Assembly: GCA_020631105.1 (NCBI GenBank) | Contig: JAHDHW010000001.1 | Coordinates: forward strand, 3,114 to 67,113 | DNA length: 64,000 nucleotides | Reading direction: 5' to 3' | Origin: Saprospiraceae bacterium | GTDB lineage: Bacteria; Bacteroidota; Bacteroidia; Chitinophagales; Saprospiraceae | Shown here: one piece after another, positions 8,869 to 17,222 of the stretch | Numbering within the stretch: position 1 is the first letter of the stretch | Layout of the letters: each line of letters opens with the position of its first letter | Program-made: the position numbers and the translations under genes | The notes under the pieces: model-generated | Seen by the model: only the letters and a program-made list of their open reading frames with translations | The model's database searches: none | What the model was told of the DNA's origin: nothing

Positions 8869-11310
8869 TTAACGTCGAATAGTGGCGCCAAGTTTCCCTT
8901 CGTAGGTATCAATTAGTTTTCCCATGATCTTTTCAACCTCTTTATCTTTGAGTGTTTTACTCGGATCTTCGAAAACAAAGCTTACTGCATAAGACTTTTT
9001 GCCATCGCCTAATTGCTCGGCGTTGACATATACATCAAAGAGATTTACCTCTTTCAAAATTTGCTTCCCTGTCTTATGAGCAATTGATGCAATATCTTGA
9101 AAATTAACCGAATTATCAATTATCAAAGCTAAATCTCTACGTACGCTTGGATATTTAGTTAACGGTTTAAATTGAATTTTATGCTTCTTCAAGCCCTTTA
9201 CAATGTTATCCCATTGAAATTCAGCGTATAACACTGGATTTTTGACATCCATTTTGCGGGAGATCGCTTTGTGTACCATCCCAAAACGAACCAATTCCAT
9301 TGGTCCTCGGTGATAACTTAATCCATAGCTAAAAATATCGTCCTGAACGGCTGTTGTCTGATAACCTGAAATGCCTAAACGGTCCAATACATTATTAACA
9401 TGGCTCTTCAAGGTATAATAATCAACTTGTGCCTTATCATTCGCCAACCAGCTCTCCGTAGTCTTAGCACCAGTCATGAATAGGCTATAGTGACTCTTTT
9501 CTATATATTTTTCACCATCCTGTGCGTAAGACTTCCCGAATTCGAAAAATTTCAGATCAGCATTTTGACGGTTTTGATTGTGAAGAATGGCCTCTAGGCC
9601 ACTGAATAACATCGTTGGTCGCATTACGTCTAGCTGACTATTGGATGTGTTATTCACAAATACTAACTGCTCTTCAGCAACCGGTAAAATTTCAGAAAAG
9701 TAACGAGACTCCGTTAAGGAAACAGCCATCATCTCGTTGAATCCTACACTTGCCAAAAAGTCGCTTACCGTATTTCGAAGCTTAACCGGATCTGGTTTAG
9801 GACTAATCACAATAGTACTTCGCATCTGATCAGAGAACGGTACCTTATTGAAACCGTAAATTCTCAAAACCTCTTCAATCACATCCACCTCCCGAAGTAC
9901 ATCCGCTTTATTGGTAGGGATACTAATCACTAAGCTATCTTCTTGCTCACTGATGATTTCCATCTCCAAAGCTGCAAAGATTGCTTTGACTTCGCCCTTA
10001 GGAATATCCACCCCAATCAATCGATTAATCCTTGCATAACGAACTTCAATTTGTAAAGGCTTAATCACTTCCGGATAAACATCAATCACTTCAGAAGAGA
10101 TTACTCCACCACCAAGTTCCTGGATAAGCATTGCTGCACGCTTCAAGGCTAAGACCGTAATATTAGGATCACTTCCCTTTTCAAATACCATCGCAGCATC
10201 CGTTCGAAGGATATGACTCATGCTGGTTACTCGAATCCATTTCGCATTGAAATGAGCGGCCTCCAGAAATATGTTAGTTGTATTATCTGTTACTCCTGAC
10301 TTAATTCCACCAAAGACACCTGCAATACACATTCCGTTAGAGGCACCATCACAGATCATTAAATCCGTTGCTCTAAGCTTGCGATCTACTTCATCAAGTG
10401 TTTTAAAAACAGAATTTTCAGGAAGTGTTTTAACAATCACTTTAGCGCCTGTGATCATATCCGCGTCAAACGCGTGTAAAGGTTGTCCCATTTCGTGTAG
10501 AACGAAATTGGTAATATCCACTATATTATTAATTGGTCGAACACCAATTGCATTTAGTTTAGTTTTTAGCCATTCAGGAGACTCTTTAACCGTTACCCCT
10601 GTAATAGAAACACCAGAATATCTTGGACAAGCTTCCGTATTTTCAACCACTACTTCGATGGGCAAATCATGGTTATCCACTTTGAATCCAGACACATCCG
10701 GCACCTTTACTTCTCCATTCCCACCGTGGTTAATTTTTAGTGCTGCAGCTAAATCTTTTGCGACTCCTAAGTGAGCGGTCGCATCAGATCGATTAGGTGT
10801 CAAGCCAATATCATAAATGATATCGTTCTCAATATTAAAATAAGTACTCGCCGGGGTACCGACCTGAACTTCCTGCGGAAGCACCATGATTCCATCATGG
10901 CTATCTCCCAACTGAAGCTCGTCTTCTGCACAAATCATCCCTTCTGAAACCTCTCCTCGAATCTTCCCTTTTTTGATTTTGAAGTCATTACCCTCCTTAT
11001 CATACAGAACAGTACCTATCGTTGCAACCAATACCTTTTGGCCAGCAGCAACATTGGGAGCACCACAAACGATTTGTAAATCTTCGTCAGCGCCAACGTC
11101 CACCTTAGTTAATGACAATTTATCAGCATTAGGATGTTTACCACATTCCTTAACCGCTCCGATGACTACTCCACGTAGTCCACCTTTGATACTTTCTATT
11201 TCATCCATTCCTTCGACTTCCAGGCCGATTGCTGTTAGCAATTCGGAAGTTTCATCAGGATTTAGATTTATATCGAGATAGTCTTTTAGCCAGTTTAAAG
11301 AAACCTTCAT
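8869..11310 (-). CDS. pheT: Phenylalanine-tRNA ligase beta subunit
   Basis: 813 residues, the normal size. It is the larger subunit of the alpha2beta2 enzyme that charges tRNA-Phe, and carries tRNA-binding and editing domains. Visible order: N-terminal MKVSLNWLKDYLDI, tRNA-binding OB domain (about 40-150), B3/B4 editing domain with NIVDITNFVLHEMGQPLHAF, B5, catalytic-like core, and a C-terminal FDX-ACB domain (YPSVRRDLALIID to the end). ATG start. First gene of the run that leads to rny; pheS is not nearby. Confidence 0.98.
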   Translation of the reverse strand: MKVSLNWLKDYLDINLNPDETSELLTAIGLEVEGMDEIESIKGGLRGVVIGAVKECGKHPNADKLSLTKVDVGADEDLQIVCGAPNVAAGQKVLVATIGTVLYDKEGNDFKIKKGKIRGEVSEGMICAEDELQLGDSHDGIMVLPQEVQVGTPASTYFNIENDIIYDIGLTPNRSDATAHLGVAKDLAAALKINHGGNGEVKVPDVSGFKVDNHDLPIEVVVENTEACPRYSGVSITGVTVKESPEWLKTKLNAIGVRPINNIVDITNFVLHEMGQPLHAFDADMITGAKVIVKTLPENSVFKTLDEVDRKLRATDLMICDGASNGMCIAGVFGGIKSGVTDNTTNIFLEAAHFNAKWIRVTSMSHILRTDAAMVFEKGSDPNITVLALKRAAMLIQELGGGVISSEVIDVYPEVIKPLQIEVRYARINRLIGVDIPKGEVKAIFAALEMEIISEQEDSLVISIPTNKADVLREVDVIEEVLRIYGFNKVPFSDQMRSTIVISPKPDPVKLRNTVSDFLASVGFNEMMAVSLTESRYFSEILPVAEEQLVFVNNTSNSQLDVMRPTMLFSGLEAILHNQNRQNADLKFFEFGKSYAQDGEKYIEKSHYSLFMTGAKTTESWLANDKAQVDYYTLKSHVNNVLDRLGISGYQTTAVQDDIFSYGLSYHRGPMELVRFGMVHKAISRKMDVKNPVLYAEFQWDNIVKGLKKHKIQFKPLTKYPSVRRDLALIIDNSVNFQDIASIAHKTGKQILKEVNLFDVYVNAEQLGDGKKSYAVSFVFEDPSKTLKDKEVEKIMGKLIDTYEGKLGATIRR

Positions 11311-11330
11311 TTCTTACGATTTTTAGTCGG

Positions 11331-11338
11331 CAAAGATA
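11331..11338 (-). promoter_or_regulatory. Candidate -7 element of the pheT operon
   Basis: TATCTTTG on the minus strand, a full match to TAnnTTTG, 20 bp before the pheT start codon. No TTTG is found at the expected upstream distance. Confidence 0.45.
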
Positions 11339-11380
11339 AGCCTTTTATACAAAGAAAATATTTTTCATCAAATTCAAAAA

Positions 11381-11434
11381 CAGAAAAGGGGAACAAGTAG
11401 CTCCTCAACGTGATTTTCAGGCTACTTGTTCCCC
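11381..11434 (-). terminator. Terminator of the Omp28-like gene
   Basis: A perfect 14-bp stem, GGGGAACAAGTAGC (11388-11401) and GCTACTTGTTCCCC (11421-11434), followed on the minus strand by TTTTCTGTTTTT. It lies 25 bp past the stop codon of the gene at 11460. Confidence 0.92.
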
Positions 11435-11459
11435 AATTTAATGGTTCTCTTTATTTTTG

Positions 11460-12308
11460 TTAGTCCGCCAAATGTTCTTCAGTTGCCTGCAGCACATCCT
11501 TTCGATCCCCTGCAAGGTGTGCAAAAGCAATGACCTCACAGTTATCAGCATTCCAACCATCCGGCAAAGTAAAAGAATAAGATTTTTCAAAAGTATCTCC
11601 TTCCAGCATTGCATCTGCTAAATTATCTCCGTCATAAGCCGTAAGGACAGTCCGTAATACATGCTTATGCTTATACTCTAAGTCAAGACCAGGGGAAGAA
11701 TCTGGCGTTAGTTGTGCGTCCGTGATATTATTCTCAGTAATCATAATGGTTAGTCGAACTTCTTCGTCAATGCCTTCTAATGCTCCACCACTTACCTGAA
11801 TGCTTAGGTTTCTGGAAGTAGCATCGTAAGCATTATTAACCGTTAGACTAACCTTTGCGGTCTCCTCAAGTTGTTCTGCAATACGTCCTGCCCAAAGTTC
11901 TTTACCGACCAATTGTAGATCAGACTCTCCAGTAAATTGCTTGCGGTCAATTACTGCTGAAGGGTAAGCTTCTGGCAAACCGAGTAAGCTAATGATAAAC
12001 TCTCCTCCATCCGTTCTGAAATCGTATTGATTATCACTATATGGATTCGCAAAAAACTCTGCATGAATAGAAACTGCAATAAGCCGATCTCCATGAATAG
12101 ACAGAAGATTTTCGATCTCCACACTTCCGGCCGGACAGTTAATACACCGAACTCCAGTAAACTCTTCTATAAGTACTCTTCTGTCCTGAGGGGTTATAAT
12201 GACCTCTTCATTATCACAGCTTAAACAAGCAATTTCGGGCATGTTTTCTTCACAAGCAAAAAAGAAGCAAGCCAGAAAGATGAAAGCAATTATATTTTTA
12301 TTAATCAT
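11460..12308 (-). CDS. Omp28-related lipoprotein with a thioredoxin-like CxxC motif
   Basis: 282 residues. Lipoprotein signal: hydrophobic stretch FIFLACFFFAC with the lipid-modified Cys near residue 19. The segment VLIEEFTGVRCINCPAG contains the CxxC motif of the thioredoxin-like Omp28 family; the remainder is beta-rich. Function is not established; a role in envelope thiol chemistry is inferred from the CxxC and from the nearby TlpA-type thioredoxin. It lies 35 bp downstream of the DUF6029 gene, likely co-transcribed, and ends at a strong terminator. Confidence 0.85.
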   Translation of the reverse strand: MINKNIIAFIFLACFFFACEENMPEIACLSCDNEEVIITPQDRRVLIEEFTGVRCINCPAGSVEIENLLSIHGDRLIAVSIHAEFFANPYSDNQYDFRTDGGEFIISLLGLPEAYPSAVIDRKQFTGESDLQLVGKELWAGRIAEQLEETAKVSLTVNNAYDATSRNLSIQVSGGALEGIDEEVRLTIMITENNITDAQLTPDSSPGLDLEYKHKHVLRTVLTAYDGDNLADAMLEGDTFEKSYSFTLPDGWNADNCEVIAFAHLAGDRKDVLQATEEHLAD

Positions 12309-12343
12309 TGGATGATATATTTTTTATTGATTATTGCGATTGA

Positions 12344-14017
12344 TTAAAAAGTGGAGTTAACTGAAACTTTCACTCCGCTAAACGCTGGCTCTAATCGACA
12401 GATCCCTCCGGTACACACAATACCTTCTACTTGTTTGACGTAACTCAAAGAGAAACGGTTTGATTTAAACGTATAGAAAATATCAAATCGCGGATAATGT
12501 ATTTTACGTTTTTCTCCGTTAGCACGTTCGGGGATTTCTTTTCTATCTGGATTTGGGTCGATATTAAACATATCCGAAACTGTAAAAGTCCAGTGTGGCG
12601 CAACAGTAAATTCTGCTAATCCAAATAGCCAGCTTCCAAAATCTTCTCCAGTATTCATATACTGCGCTTCAAAGCGGATTGCTTTTTTTCGTGAAAGCTT
12701 GTACAGAAAATCTACGTAAGGCGTAATGGTGACTACATTCGGCACTCCAGGCTTTTCTTCATAGAGTGCTTGATTATATTGTTGATATTGTAAGCCTCCA
12801 ATAATCTGCCATTTCCTTTTGTATTTATAGGTAACCTCGCTATAGATTTCGTTATACAACAGCTCATTATCGAGGTCCGTAATATAAGAGCCATTCAAAC
12901 CAATTTGAAATTTGCGGCTAAAGGCATATTTAATATCTGCTTGTAAAGCATTTTCTCCCAACTCCTGCGTCGCTGCCTGATAACGCGTTGTCAGGCGGTA
13001 GGTATTAAACCGGGTCATCGGTGGCAGGAAGTTGATCGCTCCTTGGTTAAGCGTTACAAAAGGATTGGTCCGAAAGGAAAAGTTTTCCGTGCGTTTAGCT
13101 TCCAGCGTAACGCCCAGGCCTTTATCGGCGTAGCTCAGCGCAGTATAAAAAATAGCACCATCGTCAGAAACCAATTTACCTAGTGATGTGGTTTGTCCAT
13201 CTCTGCTTGTCTTTATGGCGCGAGGGTCAAAAAACTGATCTCTGGTTTTGTAGGCTCCTTCTATATACCAATTGAATTTGCCGGCAGTCAAGGTATTATA
13301 CACTGACATTGCATAGGTGTTATATTTTGCACCAATACTATCCACAACCGAATAGGTATTAATAGTATTGACAATTGTACGCATCATATCATCGTCAATA
13401 GTTTTAGCTACGATTCCAAATCCCGGAGAAAGCGTCCATTTCTGCCCACTCTCTTCGGAAGGTGCAATAAATCCATCAATACTCAAGCCTTTGATAATTG
13501 TCCCATAAGAAGAAAACTGCTGTTTTTGTTTTCCGGAAAAAGCCTTAACTACCCAATCTTCATTTAAGTCATAAGTGAGTCGAGCGCCATACAAAGCATT
13601 ATCAATTAGTAAAGGTCGTTGTTCAAAAGCTCGAAAAATAATTCCAGAACCAATTTGGTCGTATAGATAACCTCCTGATATACCAAGCTTATTTACTTTT
13701 TTACTAATATACCAACGGCCTATTCCCTGAGCAGTATAGGAATTTTGTGGGTCAAGTAGATTTGAGTTATTAAACATATCAAATCGCAAACCAACATCAA
13801 AGCCTTTGTATGCGTAATTAAGTTGAAGCCAGGTATCTGCTCCGTACAATTGATGGTCGTATTGTGGCGTATTTGTTGCGCCGATTAAAGTATCTTCTCT
13901 AAAAAAATTTGCTTGCGCCTGAATACTTCCAGATATCCTAGCCCCCTCCTGAGCGTAAGATTTCTGACAAAGTGCTAAAATCACCAGCGTCAAAAAATAT
14001 ATTTGCGTTTTTTTCAT
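12344..14017 (-). CDS. DUF6029 family outer-membrane beta-barrel protein
   Basis: 557 residues. Signal peptide (about 1-22, ending SYAQ). The rest is built of alternating aromatic and polar strands, for example LQLNYAYKGFDVGLRFDMF, and ends in SVNSTF with a terminal Phe, as in outer-membrane barrels. The N-terminal region matches the DUF6029 family known from Bacteroidota. The gene starts opposite the TlpA-like gene and precedes the Omp28-like gene; these three families often occur together. Function unknown; a structural or assembly role in the outer membrane is possible. Confidence 0.8.
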   Translation of the reverse strand: MKKTQIYFLTLVILALCQKSYAQEGARISGSIQAQANFFREDTLIGATNTPQYDHQLYGADTWLQLNYAYKGFDVGLRFDMFNNSNLLDPQNSYTAQGIGRWYISKKVNKLGISGGYLYDQIGSGIIFRAFEQRPLLIDNALYGARLTYDLNEDWVVKAFSGKQKQQFSSYGTIIKGLSIDGFIAPSEESGQKWTLSPGFGIVAKTIDDDMMRTIVNTINTYSVVDSIGAKYNTYAMSVYNTLTAGKFNWYIEGAYKTRDQFFDPRAIKTSRDGQTTSLGKLVSDDGAIFYTALSYADKGLGVTLEAKRTENFSFRTNPFVTLNQGAINFLPPMTRFNTYRLTTRYQAATQELGENALQADIKYAFSRKFQIGLNGSYITDLDNELLYNEIYSEVTYKYKRKWQIIGGLQYQQYNQALYEEKPGVPNVVTITPYVDFLYKLSRKKAIRFEAQYMNTGEDFGSWLFGLAEFTVAPHWTFTVSDMFNIDPNPDRKEIPERANGEKRKIHYPRFDIFYTFKSNRFSLSYVKQVEGIVCTGGICRLEPAFSGVKVSVNSTF

Positions 14018-14231
14018 TTAGATTAGTTTAATAAACCCCAAAAGCCGTTAAAAGTAAGTTAAACTTCGTTTAAGAAGTGTCGTTAATGGTCACAAATAGT
14101 CTAAATTGGGAATCTCCCTCTCGTTATATCGAAATTAGAGTGTTTTTTGCAGAGTAAAAAAAGCACTACCGACAAAACCTAATAAACGTCATAAACCAGC
14201 ACAAAATTAAATATTTAAAAAATAATCATTT
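14018..14231. promoter_or_regulatory. Divergent promoter region between DUF6029 and tlpA-like genes
   Basis: 214 bp, AT-rich near the plus-strand gene. It must contain the promoters for both directions, but I find no full TTTG-N19-TAnnTTTG match. Confidence 0.4.
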
Positions 14232-14729
14232 ATGAAAATAGTACGACTTTTCTCAATTGCTTTTGCCCTTTTAATCAGTCTTAGTGTATTTGGACAAAAA
14301 GAAGTGCCAAATTTAAGCCTAAAAACACTTGATGGTAAAACTGTAAACCTACAGGATTATAAATCAAATGGTAAGATCACAGTGGTAAGCTTTTGGGCAA
14401 CCTGGTGCTCACCTTGTAAAAAAGAATTAGATGCTATAGCGGATATTTACCCAGACTGGCAGGAAGAGTATGATGTAGAACTATTAGCTATAACGATCGA
14501 TACAAGACGTGCACTTGCTAAAGTACCTGGAATCGTTGAGACAAAAGGTTGGGACTACACTGTACTAGTAGCCAATGAGCAGGACGCACAAAATCTATTA
14601 AGTTTTCAAACTATTCCTCAGACATTCCTAATTGATAAAAATGGAAAAATTGTTTGGGATCATAATGGATATGTACCTGGAGACGAAGATGAATTAGAGG
14701 AGGTGATTGCTAAATTAGCAGGTAAGTAA
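14232..14729 (+). CDS. TlpA/ResA-family thiol-disulfide oxidoreductase
   Basis: 165 residues. Signal peptide (about 1-21, LLISLSVFGQ), then a thioredoxin fold with the active site WCSPCKK (Cys59 and Cys62) and the cis-Pro motif IPQTFLID. It most likely acts in the periplasm, reducing or reshuffling disulfides. It is transcribed alone and divergently from the DUF6029/Omp28 pair, with a bidirectional terminator after it. The context suggests that it serves those envelope proteins (inference). Confidence 0.93.
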   Translation: MKIVRLFSIAFALLISLSVFGQKEVPNLSLKTLDGKTVNLQDYKSNGKITVVSFWATWCSPCKKELDAIADIYPDWQEEYDVELLAITIDTRRALAKVPGIVETKGWDYTVLVANEQDAQNLLSFQTIPQTFLIDKNGKIVWDHNGYVPGDEDELEEVIAKLAGK

Positions 14730-14747
14730 GTTCCTTTCGAAAAAAAT

Positions 14748-14786
14748 AAAAAGGTATTAGATTTTAAGCGATCTAATACCTTTTTT
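14748..14786. terminator. Bidirectional terminator
   Basis: Perfect 15-bp arms, AAAAAGGTATTAGAT (14748-14762) and ATCTAATACCTTTTT (14771-14785), with an 8-nt loop and T-runs on both sides. It lies between the convergent tlpA-like gene and the membrane protein gene at 14789. Confidence 0.95.
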
Positions 14787-14788
14787 AT

Positions 14789-15253
14789 TTAGGGTTCATC
14801 AAGATCACTATCAAGAATATCATCAGACAAATGCCTTGAGGTTTCCTCTTGCCCCTGCATTGCCGCTTGTAAGATCTCGTTGTTAATCAACATTAAGAAA
14901 CTCACAATTATTCCGTAGCCAATCAAGCCAAAGATGGCTGGAAGCCAAAAGGGTTCATCCTTTAAATCAGGGATAAGTTCGAAAAGATAGAAATAGGAGT
15001 AAAGAAGAGCTCCCGTTATTAATGAAAGATTGGCAACGTAAATAAAAAAGCGACTTTTTAATAAGCCTAGTATACCTGCAGAAAACAAGAAGACACCAGT
15101 AATAGTTACACCTGCAAGCCCTTTATACCATATGCTTCTGTAAGCCGTCTCTATCCGATAAACCAAATCCGGAGTAGACACACTTAATAGAAACAAGCCA
15201 GCTCCTACAAAGACAAGCCCCAGAACACGTACGATATTAATTCGATTCCGCAT
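14789..15253 (-). CDS. Small membrane protein of unknown function
   Basis: 154 residues with four predicted membrane helices (about 8-26, 44-64, 70-90 and 102-123) and an acidic C-terminal tail (DDILDSDLDEP). No recognised family. It starts 6 bp after the stop of the ABC-F gene, so the two are probably co-transcribed and coupled, and it ends at a bidirectional terminator. Confidence 0.75.
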   Translation of the reverse strand: MRNRINIVRVLGLVFVGAGLFLLSVSTPDLVYRIETAYRSIWYKGLAGVTITGVFLFSAGILGLLKSRFFIYVANLSLITGALLYSYFYLFELIPDLKDEPFWLPAIFGLIGYGIIVSFLMLINNEILQAAMQGQEETSRHLSDDILDSDLDEP

Positions 15254-15259
15254 TTGGCA

Positions 15260-17122
15260 TTAAGCATGTTCGGATAACTCTAACCAACGCATCTCTTTTT
15301 CATCAATCAGTTGCTTAACTCTACCAAGCTCTATAGAGAGCTCTTGAATTTCTTCTGAGGACAAATTGGGATCATTAAACTTGTCCGTTATTTCTGTTTT
15401 TTGCTTTTCTAGTTTTTCAATTTCTTTTTCTAAGCTATTAAACTCTTTACGCTCCATGTAAGAGAGTTTAGGTTTATCGCTAACTTCTTTTACGCGTTGT
15501 TTTTTCTCCTTGGGCGCTCTTTCTCGTTCTCTATCATCGATTTTTTTCTGAGCACGATACTCTGTGTAGTTACCATTATAATCCCTAATCTTGCCATCGC
15601 CTTCAAATATAAAAAGGTGATCGACCAGTTTATCCATAAAGAACCGATCATGCGTAACGATAATTACACAACCTGGAAAATCAAGTAAGAAGTTTTCTAA
15701 TACATTAAGTGTAAGAATATCCAGGTCATTAGTCGGCTCATCCAGAATTAAGAAGTTAGGATTTTGCATGAGTACCGTTAACAGGTAAAGCCGCCTTCGT
15801 TCTCCCCCACTTAATTGACTAACATAAACCTGTTGGTGTTTTTTGTCGAATAAAAATCGTTCAGCAAGCTGGCTAGCGGTAAGCTTTTGTCCTTTCTCGA
15901 GCGGAATGTACTCGGCAATATCAGTGATGACATCAATGACCCGTTTATCAGTTTTTAACTGAATACCATCCTGGGTATAGAATCCAAATTTAACCGTCCC
16001 TCCAATAACAACTGTCCCTGAGTCGGGTCGAAGTTGCTTTGTGATAATATTTAAAAATGTAGACTTCCCAGCTCCATTTCTCCCTACTATTCCTACACGT
16101 TCGTTTTTCTTAAATTTATAAAAGAAATCTTTAATTAAGACCTTACCATCGTAGCTCTTATTGATGTAGTTAACCTCAAGGATTTTGCTCCCTAGACGAG
16201 CGCCCTTGATATCGATTTGAATAGCTTGTTTATCTACTTTGACGGATGCTTTTTCTTTAATTTTATCAAATGCACCAACCCTTGATTTTGCTTTGGTTCC
16301 TCTTGCCTTTGGCATTCGTCGAATCCACTCGAGCTCTTTCTTCATAAGCTTCTGCGCTTTCTCCACTTCCAATGATTCATTTTCAAAGCGTGTAGCTTTT
16401 TTCTCTAAGAAATCAGAATAATTGCCATGATATTTATAAAGGCTAAGTTTATCTAATTCGACGATGACATTACAAACCCTTTCCAGAAAATACCGATCGT
16501 GCGTCACCATAAAAAGAGTACGATTAGCCTGACCAAGGAAATCTTCTAACCATTCGATCATATCCAAATCCAAATGGTTAGTAGGCTCATCAAGAATTAT
16601 AAACTCTGGTTCATCGATTAATAATTTAGCTAAGGCTAGTCGCTTTCTCTGCCCTCCGGACAAGGTCCCGACTTTCTTTTGCAGCTCAGTGATATTCAGC
16701 TTAAAAAGAATTTCTTTAATCTTGGCTTCGAAGTCCCAGGCCTTCAAATCTTCCATCTTTGTCAAGGCACTTTGCAGAGCCTGGTCATTTTCCGGTGAGA
16801 GCAGAGCTTCTTCGTATTTCTGGATTGCCTGAATCAAAGGGTTTTCACTTTCGAATACGGTATCTAAAACGGTCCAGTGATCCGGGAAGTCGGGTTCTTG
16901 CTTGAGGTAACCAATTCTTATATTTCGGCTCACAAAAACCTTACAGTGCTCTCCTTCACCATTAATCTCTCCTGCTATAAGCTTAAGTAAGGTTGTTTTT
17001 CCCTGACCATTTCGAGCAACTAAGGCTACTTTATCCCCTTTATTGATATGAAGATTGATATCCTGAAAAAGGACTTTATCGCCAAAGGTTTTAGTAACAT
17101 TTTCTAGTGTGAGGTAATTCAA
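15260..17122 (-). CDS. ABC-F family ATPase, Uup-like
   Basis: 620 residues: two ABC domains and no membrane segment. First P-loop ARNGQGKTTLL near residue 40 with signature LSGGQRKRLALAK; second P-loop GRNGAGKSTFL with LSGGERRRLYLL. A charged C-terminal coiled coil (about 550-615) resembles the Uup C-terminal domain. ABC-F proteins act on the ribosome and affect translation; Uup is also linked to DNA and branched intermediates. Translation must start at TTG (17122): an in-frame stop lies upstream and the family-typical MNYLTLENV begins there. Confidence 0.92.
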   Translation of the reverse strand: MNYLTLENVTKTFGDKVLFQDINLHINKGDKVALVARNGQGKTTLLKLIAGEINGEGEHCKVFVSRNIRIGYLKQEPDFPDHWTVLDTVFESENPLIQAIQKYEEALLSPENDQALQSALTKMEDLKAWDFEAKIKEILFKLNITELQKKVGTLSGGQRKRLALAKLLIDEPEFIILDEPTNHLDLDMIEWLEDFLGQANRTLFMVTHDRYFLERVCNVIVELDKLSLYKYHGNYSDFLEKKATRFENESLEVEKAQKLMKKELEWIRRMPKARGTKAKSRVGAFDKIKEKASVKVDKQAIQIDIKGARLGSKILEVNYINKSYDGKVLIKDFFYKFKKNERVGIVGRNGAGKSTFLNIITKQLRPDSGTVVIGGTVKFGFYTQDGIQLKTDKRVIDVITDIAEYIPLEKGQKLTASQLAERFLFDKKHQQVYVSQLSGGERRRLYLLTVLMQNPNFLILDEPTNDLDILTLNVLENFLLDFPGCVIIVTHDRFFMDKLVDHLFIFEGDGKIRDYNGNYTEYRAQKKIDDRERERAPKEKKQRVKEVSDKPKLSYMERKEFNSLEKEIEKLEKQKTEITDKFNDPNLSSEEIQELSIELGRVKQLIDEKEMRWLELSEHA

Positions 17123-17154
17123 AGTTGGGTACAGTTTACATTATAATACTTTGC

Positions 17155-17199
17155 AAAAAACAAAGACCTTTCAAAGGTAAGGACTTTGAAAGGTCTTTG
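17155..17199 (-). terminator. Terminator of the Prc/CtpA protease gene
   Basis: Perfect 16-bp arms, CAAAGACCTTTCAAAG (17161-17176) and CTTTGAAAGGTCTTTG (17184-17199), with a 7-nt loop, followed on the minus strand by six T. The loop-side arm also contains TACCTTTG, a possible -7 element for the ABC-F gene. Confidence 0.93.
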
Positions 17200-17222
17200 T
17201 TTAGCTTTGCTAAAATTAAGTA

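Noticed and set aside
10271-10774. 167-codon plus-strand frame inside pheT
   Set aside because: Antisense shadow; pheT is complete and conserved across this stretch.
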